Shown here: one piece after another, positions 45,024 to 54,585 of the stretch | Numbering within the stretch: the stretch's first letter is position 1 | Layout of the letters: each line of letters begins with the position of its first letter | Assembly (NCBI GenBank): GCA_020403455.1 | Contig: JADBXP010000004.1 | Location: forward strand, 62,001-126,000 | Direction of reading: 5' to 3' | Source: Chitinophagaceae bacterium | Lineage (GTDB): Bacteria; Bacteroidota; Bacteroidia; Chitinophagales; Chitinophagaceae | Length of the DNA stretch: 64,000 bases | Notes under the pieces: generated by a model | What the model was told of the DNA's origin: nothing | What the model saw: only the letters and a program-made list of their open reading frames with translations | Databases searched by the model: none | Translations under genes and position numbers: made by a program

Positions 45024-46281
45024 CTGGGTCAGATTTTTGTTGAAGTGATTCAATAGTTGTGTTGGCATTTACCTGACGGTAGATAGCCGTTTGGTTGCCG
45101 AAGATGCGGGTGAATCCCCTCACATCATCACCAGTCCAGCCGCTGTTCATCTCACCATATTTTCCAAATCGGCTACTCATCAAATCATGGTCGGATTCAA
45201 TGCCGGTAACCTGAAAATAATGGGGGTGCAATTCAACGAATACTTTCCCTGACACCTGTTGCTGTGAGTGTTCAAAAAAAGCTTCGATGTCGCGCATAAC
45301 AGGATCCAGAATCTGTCCCTCATGTAACCAGTTGCCATAGAATTGTGCCAGCTGGTCTTTCCAACTTAGTTGCCATTTGGTAAGTACATGTTTCTCGAGG
45401 GTGTGGTGTGATTTCAAAATTACCATGGGCGCGGCAGCCTCAAAACCCACTCTTCCTTTGATACCTATGATTGTATCCCCAACGTGTATGTCTCTTCCTA
45501 TCCCGAAGGGAGCAGCAATCGATTGCAGGTATTGTATAGCGGCCGTAGGATGTGCAAATATTCGATCATCTATGGCTGTAAGTTCACCTCGGGAAAATGT
45601 AAGAATAACTTCCCGGGGTTCTGTAGCAGTTACCTGTGTAGGCCAGGCAGATGCCGGAATCATGCCCTTGCTTTGCAAGGTCTCTCTGCCGCCGATGCTG
45701 GTTCCCCATAACCCTTTGTTGATGGAATAGGCAGCTTTTTCAAAATTCATGTTTACCCCTTTCTGCTTGAGATAATTGATCTCTTCTTCTCTACTCAACT
45801 GTAAGTCACGGATGGGTGTAATGATTTTAATTCCCGGAAGCAGTATTTGAAAAATCAGGTCAAAACGTACCTGATCATTTCCGGCACCTGTGCTGCCATG
45901 TACAACGGCAATCGCCTCCAGCTTTTGAGCATGCTCGGCAATGTGCAATGCCTGACTCAACCTTTCTGCACTGACGCTTAGTGGATACGTGTTGTTTTTT
46001 AAAACATTACCGTAAATGAGATAGCGTACAATTCGATCATAATATGACTTTACAGCATCAATAGTAGTGTGAGATACTACCCCCAATGAACGGGCATGAT
46101 TTTCGATTTGTTGTAGTTCTTCCTCTGTAAATCCTCCGGTGTTAACTATGACACTATGAACTTGACACTTTTTCTCTTCCGTTAGAAATTTCACACAGAA
46201 GGTAGTGTCCAGTCCGCCACTAAATCCTAGTACTACTTTGGCATGGGGAGGAATGTCGCTTAAATAATCCTGATTAAACAT
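45013..46281 (-). CDS. argG: Argininosuccinate synthase
   Basis: 422 residues from the ATG at 46281; the frame extends to a TTG at 46314, which was rejected. The N-type ATP pyrophosphatase loop is LGFSGGLDTTFC near residue 20, with HGSTGAGNDQVRFD and the conserved SIGGRETLQSKG further on. It joins citrulline and aspartate using ATP. The first visible bases before it are the 36-base gap after the GNAT gene. Confidence 0.95.
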   Translation of the reverse strand: MFNQDYLSDIPPHAKVVLGFSGGLDTTFCVKFLTEEKKCQVHSVIVNTGGFTEEELQQIENHARSLGVVSHTTIDAVKSYYDRIVRYLIYGNVLKNNTYPLSVSAERLSQALHIAEHAQKLEAIAVVHGSTGAGNDQVRFDLIFQILLPGIKIITPIRDLQLSREEEINYLKQKGVNMNFEKAAYSINKGLWGTSIGGRETLQSKGMIPASAWPTQVTATEPREVILTFSRGELTAIDDRIFAHPTAAIQYLQSIAAPFGIGRDIHVGDTIIGIKGRVGFEAAAPMVILKSHHTLEKHVLTKWQLSWKDQLAQFYGNWLHEGQILDPVMRDIEAFFEHSQQQVSGKVFVELHPHYFQVTGIESDHDLMSSRFGKYGEMNSGWTGDDVRGFTRIFGNQTAIYRQVNANTTIESLQQKSDPDDN

Positions 46282-46317
46282 AGAGCAAAGTGATATATGA
46301 TTGCGTGTGAGCAATAA

Positions 46318-47016
46318 TTAATAAAAAAATGTCTTAATTGATTGGGGAATAGAACGGTTCTTCTTTTCTTCTTTTTTCCCAAATGTTCTTAGCAAGAGAC
46401 GCTGCTTGAGTTGCATGAACCGCCCCCAGAGCTGAGATTTTTTGTTAAAAGTATTGGCTGTTTCTTCGGGCTGTGGATGATCTTTAGGATCGTAAAGCAT
46501 TGCGGTACAAAGACAATTCTTTCTTTGCTTGCTCATGAGAATATCATAGTTGACACAGCTTTTGCAGCCAGCCCAAAATTCTTCATCGTCTGTTAATTCA
46601 CTGTAGGTAACCGGCTGATAGCCTAAATCACTGTTGATTTTCATAACTGCCAGACCTGTTGTGAGGCCAAAAATTTTTGAGTCCGGATATTTTTTCCTGG
46701 ATAAGTCAAAAATATTTTGTTTGATTTGTTTGGCTACGCCGGTTTTCCGGAAATCGGGTGCGACAATGAGTCCGCTGTTGGCTACGAATGTATCGTGCCC
46801 CCATGCCTCGATATAACAGAATCCAACCCAGGTACCGTCAGTTGTAACAGCAATTACTGCTTTGCCTTCCTCCATTTTCTGTGCAATGTATTCAGGTGAT
46901 CTTTTTGCAATACCGGTTCCCCTGGCTTTTGCTGAAGATTCCATTTCTGAGGTTATAATGGAGGCATAATGTAGATCGTTGCTCGTCGCAACGCGAATGA
47001 TAATAGTAGATTCCAA
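46318..47016 (-). CDS. GNAT-family acyltransferase heading the arginine operon, with a four-cysteine motif
   Basis: 232 residues from a TTG at 47016. An in-frame stop lies six codons upstream and the first GNAT strand (IIIRVATSNDLHYASII) starts at residue 5, so TTG is the only workable common start. The GNAT core (about 4-140) has the acyl-CoA loop VAPDFRKTGVAKQI with R90-KTGVA. Cys151, 154, 168 and 170 form CxxC-x13-CxC, suggesting a metal site, followed by a basic tail. No argA, argJ or other N-acylglutamate synthase is in the operon, so this protein is the candidate first enzyme (acetyl- or succinyl-glutamate synthase). That role is inferred from position. Confidence 0.75.
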   Translation of the reverse strand: MESTIIIRVATSNDLHYASIITSEMESSAKARGTGIAKRSPEYIAQKMEEGKAVIAVTTDGTWVGFCYIEAWGHDTFVANSGLIVAPDFRKTGVAKQIKQNIFDLSRKKYPDSKIFGLTTGLAVMKINSDLGYQPVTYSELTDDEEFWAGCKSCVNYDILMSKQRKNCLCTAMLYDPKDHPQPEETANTFNKKSQLWGRFMQLKQRLLLRTFGKKEEKKNRSIPQSIKTFFY

Positions 47017-47041
47017 CTTATAATTCTTTGATCAAGAAAAT

Positions 47042-47186
47042 GAAAAATGCCGGCAGGCAAGGTAGATTTGCGGGGATTGTTTCACTGATAGGGGCAATTG
47101 CCAGCTGCTCGTCCTATCAGCATCCACGTCGGAAACGAGGGGATCTCAGCTCGATAGCGGGCATTGGCTCAACCTGTAGAGGGTTG
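47042..47186 (-). other. Structured non-coding region upstream of the arginine operon
   Basis: The 333-base gap 47017-47349 holds no convincing gene. Within it are CTGATAGG (47085-47092) paired with CCTATCAG (47113-47120) around the palindrome GGCAATTGCC (47093-47102), a CAACC/GGTTG hairpin (47170-47186), and a small hairpin in CCACGTCGGAAACGAGG (about 47124-47140). Read on the minus strand, TGCCTGCCGGCA followed by five T (47059-47043) resembles a weak terminator just before the GNAT start. It could be an arginine-operon leader RNA or a copy of a dispersed genomic repeat. Confidence 0.4.
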
Positions 47187-47349
47187 ATGGTAGAAGGTAA
47201 ATGATATGCCTTGTTGAGTATCACTGTTTGTAGCGCTTTGTTGAAGCGATGACAAAAATAACAAAGATTATTAAAACAAGCACTTTTTTTAATACGCTCG
47301 AAATCAGACAACCCTGCTATGGATGAAAAAAAGTCAGCTGGTCATTTCT

Positions 47350-50217
47350 TTAAAACCCACCGCGTCGGTTATTACCACCACTGCCATTCATCATAAAACG
47401 CATGCCTTCATTACCGCGCATCATCATATTTCCTCCGCGCATAGACTGCTGTCCGGCGAAATTCCGAAGATTGTACGTGAAGGTGAGCATGAAATACTGT
47501 GTCAAATTGTTGGTGAGCGTATTCACGATTTGGTTGGCACTGGCAGAACTGGTGATGGCAAGGTTTTGTTTCAGTACATCAAAACAGCTTAAACGAAGTT
47601 CACCTGCTTTGTTTTTCAGGAATTGCTTGGCTATGGAAGGCGTGATCAGGAAAACAGATGTATTGAATCCTGCAGGTCGGTTACCATATTTGGTAAGATC
47701 AAAGTCGCTGGCAATCACCCAACCTTTGTCTGAGTAAAGGGTAAAATCTGCTGCCATTGACCAGGTAGTAAAATTGGTATTTTGATTGGGCGACAGCGTA
47801 TTCCGTACCGGATTATAGGTGTAGGAGGTGCTGAGGTTCATGTCAAAATTCTTCTTCAGGTTGGTTGTCCATTTTACTGTTTGCCCCAGAATGGTATTTC
47901 TCGTAAAGTTATTAATGCCATTCAATAAAGACTGACTTTGTATATAAGAAATATTGGATTGAAGATTCAGGTTAGACTTTGGCTTTTTGATGGGGAACCC
48001 ATAGTTGAAGTAACCCGAGATATTATAAGTACCATTCAGGTTGACATAGGTTGTTTTGCGACCACCTGTGGGCAACATGGTAACTGCACTCTGTATATCA
48101 TGGTTGATAATGGTAGCGTTAACTGTTGCAAATATGATGCGTTGCGTAAATGGATCAAAAGAAGAATATAAAATACGCAAGCTATTGGTGAACTGAGGGC
48201 GAAGATTCGGATTACCTATTTGGAAGTTCACAGAGTCAGTAGTAGTCAAGATTGGCTGCAACTGGGTATTAGTAGGTTGGCCTGTACGTCCATTGTAGAA
48301 CAAGCGCAGACTCTTGGTGCGGGTGAAATTGTAAGTGAAATTTGCCTGCGGAGTGAGGTTAACAAAACTGCGGGCAACCAAGACATTTTTGGTGGTATTC
48401 AGGCTGGTGAGGTCCATGAATTGAAGACCACTTCCGAAATTAAGGTTATACTTAGGTTGCTGGATGCGATAATTCAGATTAACTGTATTGGCACGAGAAG
48501 TAAAATCAAAAGCGTTGCTGAAGAGGCTGTCGAACTGGCTAAACTTACCCGTGACTGAGTTATAATTATATGTAGTTGTAGATGAAATATTATTGGTGTA
48601 GTTATGGCTATACCTGATTTCAATCATTTGGTTTCCTTTTTTGCCAATTGGTTCAGAAAAAGACACCGATGGATTGAGGTTGATGGACCTCGAGCTGTCG
48701 CGGTAATACTGGTTGATGGTATCTGTTCTCTTGATGGGCAAGTAGAATGAATTGACAGAATAAGTATATCCCTCTCCCTGATTCTGGCTACCGGAGAATC
48801 CCAACTCGAAAGAGAGTGTTCGGCCCTTCTTGGCGAAGCGGTGACGAAAACTGAGCGAAGATCCATTTACGTTGTAACCATTTCGAACGCTGTTGTTTCT
48901 GGACTGTGACTCATTCACCAAGACACCTTTTGGACCGGCAGTGGTTATATTAGATGAAACACTGGTGGGTTGACTATTTTGAAATACCAAGTTGGGACGG
49001 AAAATCAAAGTATTGTTGGAATCCATTCGGTTTTCCAAATTGAAGGTGAACCGATGGTTCTCATTACGGGTATCCGATTCAGATTGTGAGTTGTTGTAAA
49101 TAGATGAATCTGCATTGAAGATATTCTGTGAATTGGTTTTCTGTGAGACGAATGTTTGAGGGCGATTATAAAAATAACTTCCGTAAGCATCGGTCTTCGG
49201 ACTCCAGGCATCGCGGTAATTGATACCCCCTGCTAATACGGATGTGATACCACTTCCCGTACCACTTCCTCCTCCGAAACCACCGCCACCCATAGAAATA
49301 ACAGTTACGCCACCCATTCCCCCGCCAAATCCTCTGCCACCACCAATGTTATTCTGACTAAAATTTTGTTTGTTGATGTTGTTGGCCTGTCCCAACAAGG
49401 TAATCTGGCGTTCACCTTTAACCAAACTTAGGTTTATGCTCTCATCATAGCGCTGATCAGAACCGATACCGGCAACTAATCTGCCAAAAGCACCGGTCTT
49501 CATGTTTTTCTTCGTTGTAATATTGATCGTTTTCACGCGATTACCATCATCAAATCCGGTGAACTTGGCTTGATCACTCTGATCATCGAATACCTGAATT
49601 TTATCGATAACATCGGGAGGAAGATTGCGGGTTGCCATCTTTGGATCATCTCCAAAGAACCGCTTACCGTTCACCAGCACCCGCTGTACTACTTCGCCCT
49701 GAGATTTGATCGTGCCATCTTTGTCCACTTCCATACCGGGTATCTTCTTCAAAAGATCTTCAGCTACGGCATTGGGTTTTGTTTTGAATGCACCCGCAGT
49801 GAACTCAACCGTGTCTTTTTTCATTTGAACAGGTGATGCGGTTACTGTTACTTCTCCCAGCGAACCTGCGGCAATTTTTAAGTATATATTTCCAATGTTA
49901 ACAGTGGCATTTTCCTTAGAAAAGGTCAATTTTCTTTCCCATGGCTCATATCCTGCAAATTTTACCTGCAAAATCATAGCCCCAAAGGAGATGTTGGTAA
50001 TGCTGAAACTTCCATCCGCAGCTGCCAATCCAAAAACTTCCAGCGTAGAATCACGCGCATCGAGAATGGCAATAGTCGCATCTTTAAGTGATTGCTTATT
50101 CACCGAATCAATCAATTTCCCCCTAACGGTACCCACAGTTTGGGCAGCACCCGGAAGAGAGAACACTGCTGCCAGGATGAAAAGAGTCAGAATGCGCATA
50201 AATGTTGATTTCATCAT
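47350..50217 (-). CDS. TonB-receptor-like outer-membrane beta-barrel protein
   Basis: 955 residues if started at the ATG at 50217; 50214 and 50199 are also possible, and the last gives the tidiest signal peptide (MRILTLFILAAVFSLPGAAQ). A carboxypeptidase-regulatory-like domain (about 35-115) precedes a plug-like region with LLKKIPGMEVDKDG and LVNGKRFFGDDP, then a long barrel rich in aromatic strands. It matches the OMP_b-brl_3 type of Bacteroidota. A glycine-rich insert (about residues 305-345) and a Gly/Met/Asn-rich C-terminal tail are unusual. No SusD-like partner is nearby, so it is not a standard SusC. The cargo is unknown. Confidence 0.85.
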   Translation of the reverse strand: MMKSTFMRILTLFILAAVFSLPGAAQTVGTVRGKLIDSVNKQSLKDATIAILDARDSTLEVFGLAAADGSFSITNISFGAMILQVKFAGYEPWERKLTFSKENATVNIGNIYLKIAAGSLGEVTVTASPVQMKKDTVEFTAGAFKTKPNAVAEDLLKKIPGMEVDKDGTIKSQGEVVQRVLVNGKRFFGDDPKMATRNLPPDVIDKIQVFDDQSDQAKFTGFDDGNRVKTINITTKKNMKTGAFGRLVAGIGSDQRYDESINLSLVKGERQITLLGQANNINKQNFSQNNIGGGRGFGGGMGGVTVISMGGGGFGGGSGTGSGITSVLAGGINYRDAWSPKTDAYGSYFYNRPQTFVSQKTNSQNIFNADSSIYNNSQSESDTRNENHRFTFNLENRMDSNNTLIFRPNLVFQNSQPTSVSSNITTAGPKGVLVNESQSRNNSVRNGYNVNGSSLSFRHRFAKKGRTLSFELGFSGSQNQGEGYTYSVNSFYLPIKRTDTINQYYRDSSRSINLNPSVSFSEPIGKKGNQMIEIRYSHNYTNNISSTTTYNYNSVTGKFSQFDSLFSNAFDFTSRANTVNLNYRIQQPKYNLNFGSGLQFMDLTSLNTTKNVLVARSFVNLTPQANFTYNFTRTKSLRLFYNGRTGQPTNTQLQPILTTTDSVNFQIGNPNLRPQFTNSLRILYSSFDPFTQRIIFATVNATIINHDIQSAVTMLPTGGRKTTYVNLNGTYNISGYFNYGFPIKKPKSNLNLQSNISYIQSQSLLNGINNFTRNTILGQTVKWTTNLKKNFDMNLSTSYTYNPVRNTLSPNQNTNFTTWSMAADFTLYSDKGWVIASDFDLTKYGNRPAGFNTSVFLITPSIAKQFLKNKAGELRLSCFDVLKQNLAITSSASANQIVNTLTNNLTQYFMLTFTYNLRNFAGQQSMRGGNMMMRGNEGMRFMMNGSGGNNRRGGF

Positions 50218-50220
50218 TTG

Positions 50221-50228
50221 CAAAGTTA
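50221..50228 (-). promoter_or_regulatory. -7 promoter element for the outer-membrane barrel gene
   Basis: TAACTTTG on the minus strand ends three bases before the ATG at 50217 and 21 bases before the ATG at 50199. Its position favours either a leaderless mRNA or the downstream start. Confidence 0.5.
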
Positions 50229-50392
50229 CAACCGATTCATCGCAAATCAGTCTTCTTACCATTCTAACGGAAAACTAGATGGATAGTTGGTGTTCAATTC
50301 CCTAAAATCGGTGAATCTGCCCTACGATTAGTTAAACGCCTGCAATATCTCTGAAAGATCATGGAAAAGCCATTGATAACCATAAATCATGA

Positions 50393-50400
50393 TAACTTTG
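50393..50400 (+). promoter_or_regulatory. -7 promoter element for the YHS lipoprotein gene
   Basis: TAACTTTG ends 48 bases before the ATG at 50449. TTG at 50373-50375, with a 17-base spacer, may be the -33 element. Confidence 0.5.
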
Positions 50401-50448
50401 CTCTATCGAGTTGATAAAAAGAAATTTATTTCATTCAAACTGCCAATT

Positions 50449-50769
50449 ATGAAAACCAGGAACCTTGCTTTCATTTGTAATACTGTAGTTGCCATCTTCA
50501 TTTTCGCTGCCTGTCAATCAGGAACTACGCCCGCTACTGACCCCGGAACTGATACGACAATGCAGCAGGAAGTTGCTGCAACAAACTATGATTTGTCATT
50601 GGTGAACAATGCCAAAGACCCCGTCTGCGGTATGCCTGTTACAGCGGGCATTTCAGATACTGTTCATTACAAAAATGATGTTCTGGGATTTTGCTCTGCT
50701 GAGTGCAAAGAAGAGTTTCTGAAAAATCCGGAGTCAATGCTGGCTGCTGCAGAGATCAAGAAAAAATAG
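50449..50769 (+). CDS. YHS-domain lipoprotein
   Basis: 106 residues from the ATG at 50449. An ATG at 50389 lies over the promoter element and was rejected. The lipoprotein signal ends at Cys22 (IFAAC), followed by a Thr/Asp-rich linker. The YHS domain (about 60-100) has KDPVCGMPV and GFCSAECKEEFLKNP, with three cysteines able to bind metal. YHS domains are found in copper and other metal handling proteins; the metal here is not known. It converges with the SNF2 helicase gene. Confidence 0.85.
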   Translation: MKTRNLAFICNTVVAIFIFAACQSGTTPATDPGTDTTMQQEVAATNYDLSLVNNAKDPVCGMPVTAGISDTVHYKNDVLGFCSAECKEEFLKNPESMLAAAEIKKK

Positions 50770-50799
50770 TCGCCAACTAATTCAAAAGCTTCAATCGGT

Positions 50800-53700
50800 T
50801 TAACTGAAGAGGTATTCCACATCCTCACGGGTAAGACTCTTGACAAAGCCCTCGTCGTCAGTGATCAGGTCTCTTGCAAGACTGCGTTTGCGTTCCTGTA
50901 ATTTCAGGATTTTATCTTCGACCGTATCATTGCAAATCATGCGATAAGCAAATATATTTTTGGTTTGGCCGATTCTATGTGTTCTGTCAATGGCTTGCTG
51001 TTCTACTGCCGGATTCCACCAGGGGTCAACAATGTAAACATAATCTGCTGCTGTCAGATTCAATCCAACTCCACCTGCTTTCAATGAAATCAGAAATACA
51101 CGACAACTATCATCGTCCTGAAAGCGGCGGATGGCGCGCTCCCTTTCATTGACAGTGCTGCTTCCATCAAAATATTCATAATCAACACCCAGTTCCTTCA
51201 TCTTCTCTTTGATCAATGCCAGCATTCCCAGAAACTGAGAAAATACCAATGCCTTGTGGTTGCTGATGTTTTCAGTTATTTCCCTTCCGAGTTCTTCTAA
51301 TTTAACGGAGTGGTTGGGAAATCTTTCTTCTTCCTTAACGATAGCCGGACTATCACAGATCTGGCGCAACTTCATCAACCCCTGTAGGATGGTCAGCTGT
51401 GATTTCTGTATGCCTTGCTCATCGACAATTCCAAGGATTCTATCGCGATAATCATTTCTGTAGGCATCGTAGATCTTGCGCTGTTCTTCTCCCATCTCAC
51501 AAAACAAAACCATCTCCTGCTTCTCCGGCAGATCACGGGCTACCTGTTCTTTTGTTCTCCGCAAGATAAACGGATAGAGCAGTTTGCGCAGGTGCTCTTT
51601 TTGTTCTTTCTCTCCGAACTTATCAATGGGTATAGAAAATTCCTGTTTGAACATCTCCATCGAACCGAGCATACCCGGATTCAGGAAATTCATTTGCGCG
51701 AAAATGTCGAATGTATTGTTTTGTAGAGGCGTTCCACTGAGACAAAGTCTGTTGGCCGCTTTCAGGAGTCCTGCTGCACGTGTTACTTTGCTGCTCGGGT
51801 TTTTGATTGCCTGACTTTCATCCAGTACCACATAATCGAATGAAAGCTCAACCAGTTGTCTGATATCACTCCGCAAGGTACCATAGGTTGTAATGATGAT
51901 ATCAATTTCGTGCTTGCGAAGGAATTCCCGTGACCTTGAACTACCATGGTGTACATAAAAACTCAGGCCGGGTGTAAATTTTTGTATTTCATTCTGCCAG
52001 TTGAAAAGTAGGGTTGTAGGGCATACCACCAGTGCACGCAGGGTCCCATTTTCCTGTTTCAGGTGATGAAGAAAACTCAACGCCTGAATGGTCTTTCCCA
52101 ATCCCATATCATCTGCCAAAATACCTCCCCATTTCACTTCGCGGAGATAATTCAGCCATTGAAATCCACTTTGTTGATAGGGCCGAAGTACTTCAATGAG
52201 ATGGGCGGGCGGATCGATGGGCTGTATGGAATGATTCTCCCGAAGCCGCTCATATTTCTCCTCCAATTGGAAATACAACTCCTGTTCATCTCGCTGCAAA
52301 TACAACTCCTCAATAACACTGAAGTGGTATTTACTAAGTTTCATGTTGCCGGCTTTCCCATCGCCGACCCTGAAAAGAAGGGCATATTTCTTTAACCACT
52401 CATCCGGCAAGATGCCCAGTGATCCGTCTTGCAATTGAACGAACTGCTGCTTATTGGCCAGTGCTTTTTTCACGTCATCGACCGTTATTTTTTGATGACC
52501 AAAGCTGATTTCAACTTTAGCATCGAACCAATCAGTATGACTGCTGATAAAAATTTTGGTGGATGGCTTCGACGTATTGAAACGGAAATTTTTCAAAGAA
52601 TCAAGCCCCTGTATGGGAATGTTTTGCTCCTGTACAGCATCGACAAAAAGAAAAAACCAGTTGTTCTTAAGCACTTCAGAGCCTTTGAGCGCAAGCACTC
52701 CGTCGTCGGTTTTGAAGAATCCCTGGTGCAGGGATGCGATCTTATCATAGAAAGCGCGCTCAGCAGCTAGCTGTCGCTTGATAACGAGTAATCGGTCTTC
52801 CAATGGCAAGAAAATTTGTTCCTTGTCACCGGGCTTTACTTCATAACCACGATAAATGAAAACCGGCTGGAAAAGCAGGTTCTCTTTTTTCTCTCTGAGC
52901 ACCACTTTCATCTGTGGCTTTTCATCTTTTACTTCTTCGCGTGGTAAATTGCCAAAGTTTACCCTGTATTCACGGGAGAGGGGGATAATGGTGGAAGTTA
53001 GAGCAGCAGACCATTCCCCTTGAGGTATGACTATTTTGCCTTCAGGCATGAATCGTGCAACCTGACTGATATCTTCTTTTTTCTGCCAGAGATAAAAGCG
53101 ATCTTCCCGATTGAAGAAAAGGGGTGTACTCCATCCATTTTCTGCAATAGAAAACAAACCTTCGGGTGTGGGAACTTTACATAAAACTTCATACTGTCCA
53201 TTCACATACTGTATGGAAAATTCAGGTGCTATTGGCTCAGCAGCAACTTCTGCCTTTTTCAATTGAGCAGTTGTAAAGGTTTTTCCTTTGGGCTGATGAA
53301 AAAAGAATGGGTTGTTCGTCAGGTGACGAAATAATTGGCGCATCCGGGGGAACATGTATTCAACCATCAGATCGAAGGTCTCATCGGGAAGTCCATCTTG
53401 TTGCTGGTGCACGATGTTTTCCCAAATTCCTGCAAAGGGAGAGTTTTTGTCGATGAACTTACTCACCTCTGAGGGCTGTAATTTTCTCAAATTCTCAAGT
53501 GTTAATCTATCTGTCTCATTGAGCTGATCTGCATTGACGTAGCGAGTAACATCGAGTCGGGTTACCTTGGAAACATAGCGGGTCTTATCTTCATCCGTCT
53601 CACCGGTAATGCCTATGAACTGAACAGGCTGAAACTGGTCTTTGTCCATTGCTATCACCACTCCCAGTTGTTGTGTTTCAGCTGAGGTTTGAGTAGCCTG

Positions 53701-54585
53701 AACAGCAGGCTCATTGATTTCGGTCGGTTTCTTAGAAGGGGCTTGTACCACCACTACTTCCTCTGATGAAATATTGCCGGCAGGTGTTGGCGCTACTCTT
53801 TTGATGCTGGAATCAAGCAACCGCAAAAATGGTTTTCCCTGGTTGTAGGTGAACTCAAATTTTCCGGTCAGATCATCACTCAGGGAGTACCCATACAGGG
53901 CCAGCAATTTATTTTTTTCTTTGTCCAGGTTGCGGATGGTATCAAAATAGCCGGCGCCAAAGTTGCGCAACAATTGAAGAAAAATGATGTTCTTATGAAG
54001 GCAGAGTGGGTGTGATTTCTCGGATTTACAATTGCAACTGGTATCAAAGTTGCGTTCCTCGTTTTTCTTGATCAATACTTGATAAGAAACCCCTTCCCAA
54101 TCTACCCTTGCCTTGACACATTCATCTTTGGCTTCGAGTACATGGGCTCTTCCGGTGCGGAGAAAATCTTCTGCTGTTTCAAAGTTGGAGGGTGATGAAA
54201 ACAAGCGAATCATTTTCAAATCCAACTGCTTCATTTTTACAACTGTGTGCCGCTGATCATATTCAAGTTCCTGATCACCCAGCATATTTTTATCCAGCAG
54301 GTCTTGCAGATAAAACAGTGCTCCGGCTTTGTGGCGACAGATTTCAGATAGGTTGTAAGGACAAGTACAACGGAGCGTTAGTGAAGCCGAATCCTTGTAT
54401 TTATAAATATGAATTTTATAATAAGTAGTGTATCCGTCATCTTTTACCCGCATAACAACATGACCGGAAAGGTCATCGTATTCCACCAGCTCAATATTCC
54501 CAAGAGCATGGATTCGCTTGCCACGGCGAATTACTTCATCGGTGCCATTGTTATGGATGTGTTTGATGAGATAGGGTAATGCCAT
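50800..54585 (-). CDS. SNF2-family helicase with two SWIM zinc-finger motifs
   Basis: 1261 residues. Two CxCx(n)CxH motifs are visible near the N terminus: Cys73, 75, 83 and His85, and Cys184, 186, 195 and His197. The first is a standard SWIM finger and the second is spaced one residue wider. The SNF2 ATPase follows, with Walker A DDMGLGKTIQ (about 822-831), the unusual motif II DESQ (about 921-924), FILRRTK, and a helicase C domain with VFSQFLGML, KAGGVGLNLTAADYV and QAIDRTHRIGQ. Such proteins translocate on double-stranded DNA and move bound proteins such as RNA polymerase. A -7 element lies at 54659-54666. Confidence 0.93.
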   Translation of the reverse strand: MALPYLIKHIHNNGTDEVIRRGKRIHALGNIELVEYDDLSGHVVMRVKDDGYTTYYKIHIYKYKDSASLTLRCTCPYNLSEICRHKAGALFYLQDLLDKNMLGDQELEYDQRHTVVKMKQLDLKMIRLFSSPSNFETAEDFLRTGRAHVLEAKDECVKARVDWEGVSYQVLIKKNEERNFDTSCNCKSEKSHPLCLHKNIIFLQLLRNFGAGYFDTIRNLDKEKNKLLALYGYSLSDDLTGKFEFTYNQGKPFLRLLDSSIKRVAPTPAGNISSEEVVVVQAPSKKPTEINEPAVQATQTSAETQQLGVVIAMDKDQFQPVQFIGITGETDEDKTRYVSKVTRLDVTRYVNADQLNETDRLTLENLRKLQPSEVSKFIDKNSPFAGIWENIVHQQQDGLPDETFDLMVEYMFPRMRQLFRHLTNNPFFFHQPKGKTFTTAQLKKAEVAAEPIAPEFSIQYVNGQYEVLCKVPTPEGLFSIAENGWSTPLFFNREDRFYLWQKKEDISQVARFMPEGKIVIPQGEWSAALTSTIIPLSREYRVNFGNLPREEVKDEKPQMKVVLREKKENLLFQPVFIYRGYEVKPGDKEQIFLPLEDRLLVIKRQLAAERAFYDKIASLHQGFFKTDDGVLALKGSEVLKNNWFFLFVDAVQEQNIPIQGLDSLKNFRFNTSKPSTKIFISSHTDWFDAKVEISFGHQKITVDDVKKALANKQQFVQLQDGSLGILPDEWLKKYALLFRVGDGKAGNMKLSKYHFSVIEELYLQRDEQELYFQLEEKYERLRENHSIQPIDPPAHLIEVLRPYQQSGFQWLNYLREVKWGGILADDMGLGKTIQALSFLHHLKQENGTLRALVVCPTTLLFNWQNEIQKFTPGLSFYVHHGSSRSREFLRKHEIDIIITTYGTLRSDIRQLVELSFDYVVLDESQAIKNPSSKVTRAAGLLKAANRLCLSGTPLQNNTFDIFAQMNFLNPGMLGSMEMFKQEFSIPIDKFGEKEQKEHLRKLLYPFILRRTKEQVARDLPEKQEMVLFCEMGEEQRKIYDAYRNDYRDRILGIVDEQGIQKSQLTILQGLMKLRQICDSPAIVKEEERFPNHSVKLEELGREITENISNHKALVFSQFLGMLALIKEKMKELGVDYEYFDGSSTVNERERAIRRFQDDDSCRVFLISLKAGGVGLNLTAADYVYIVDPWWNPAVEQQAIDRTHRIGQTKNIFAYRMICNDTVEDKILKLQERKRSLARDLITDDEGFVKSLTREDVEYLFS

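Noticed and set aside
47117..47311. Minus-strand open frame of 64 codons upstream of the arg operon
   Set aside because: Covers hairpin-forming non-coding sequence; the translation looks like chance.
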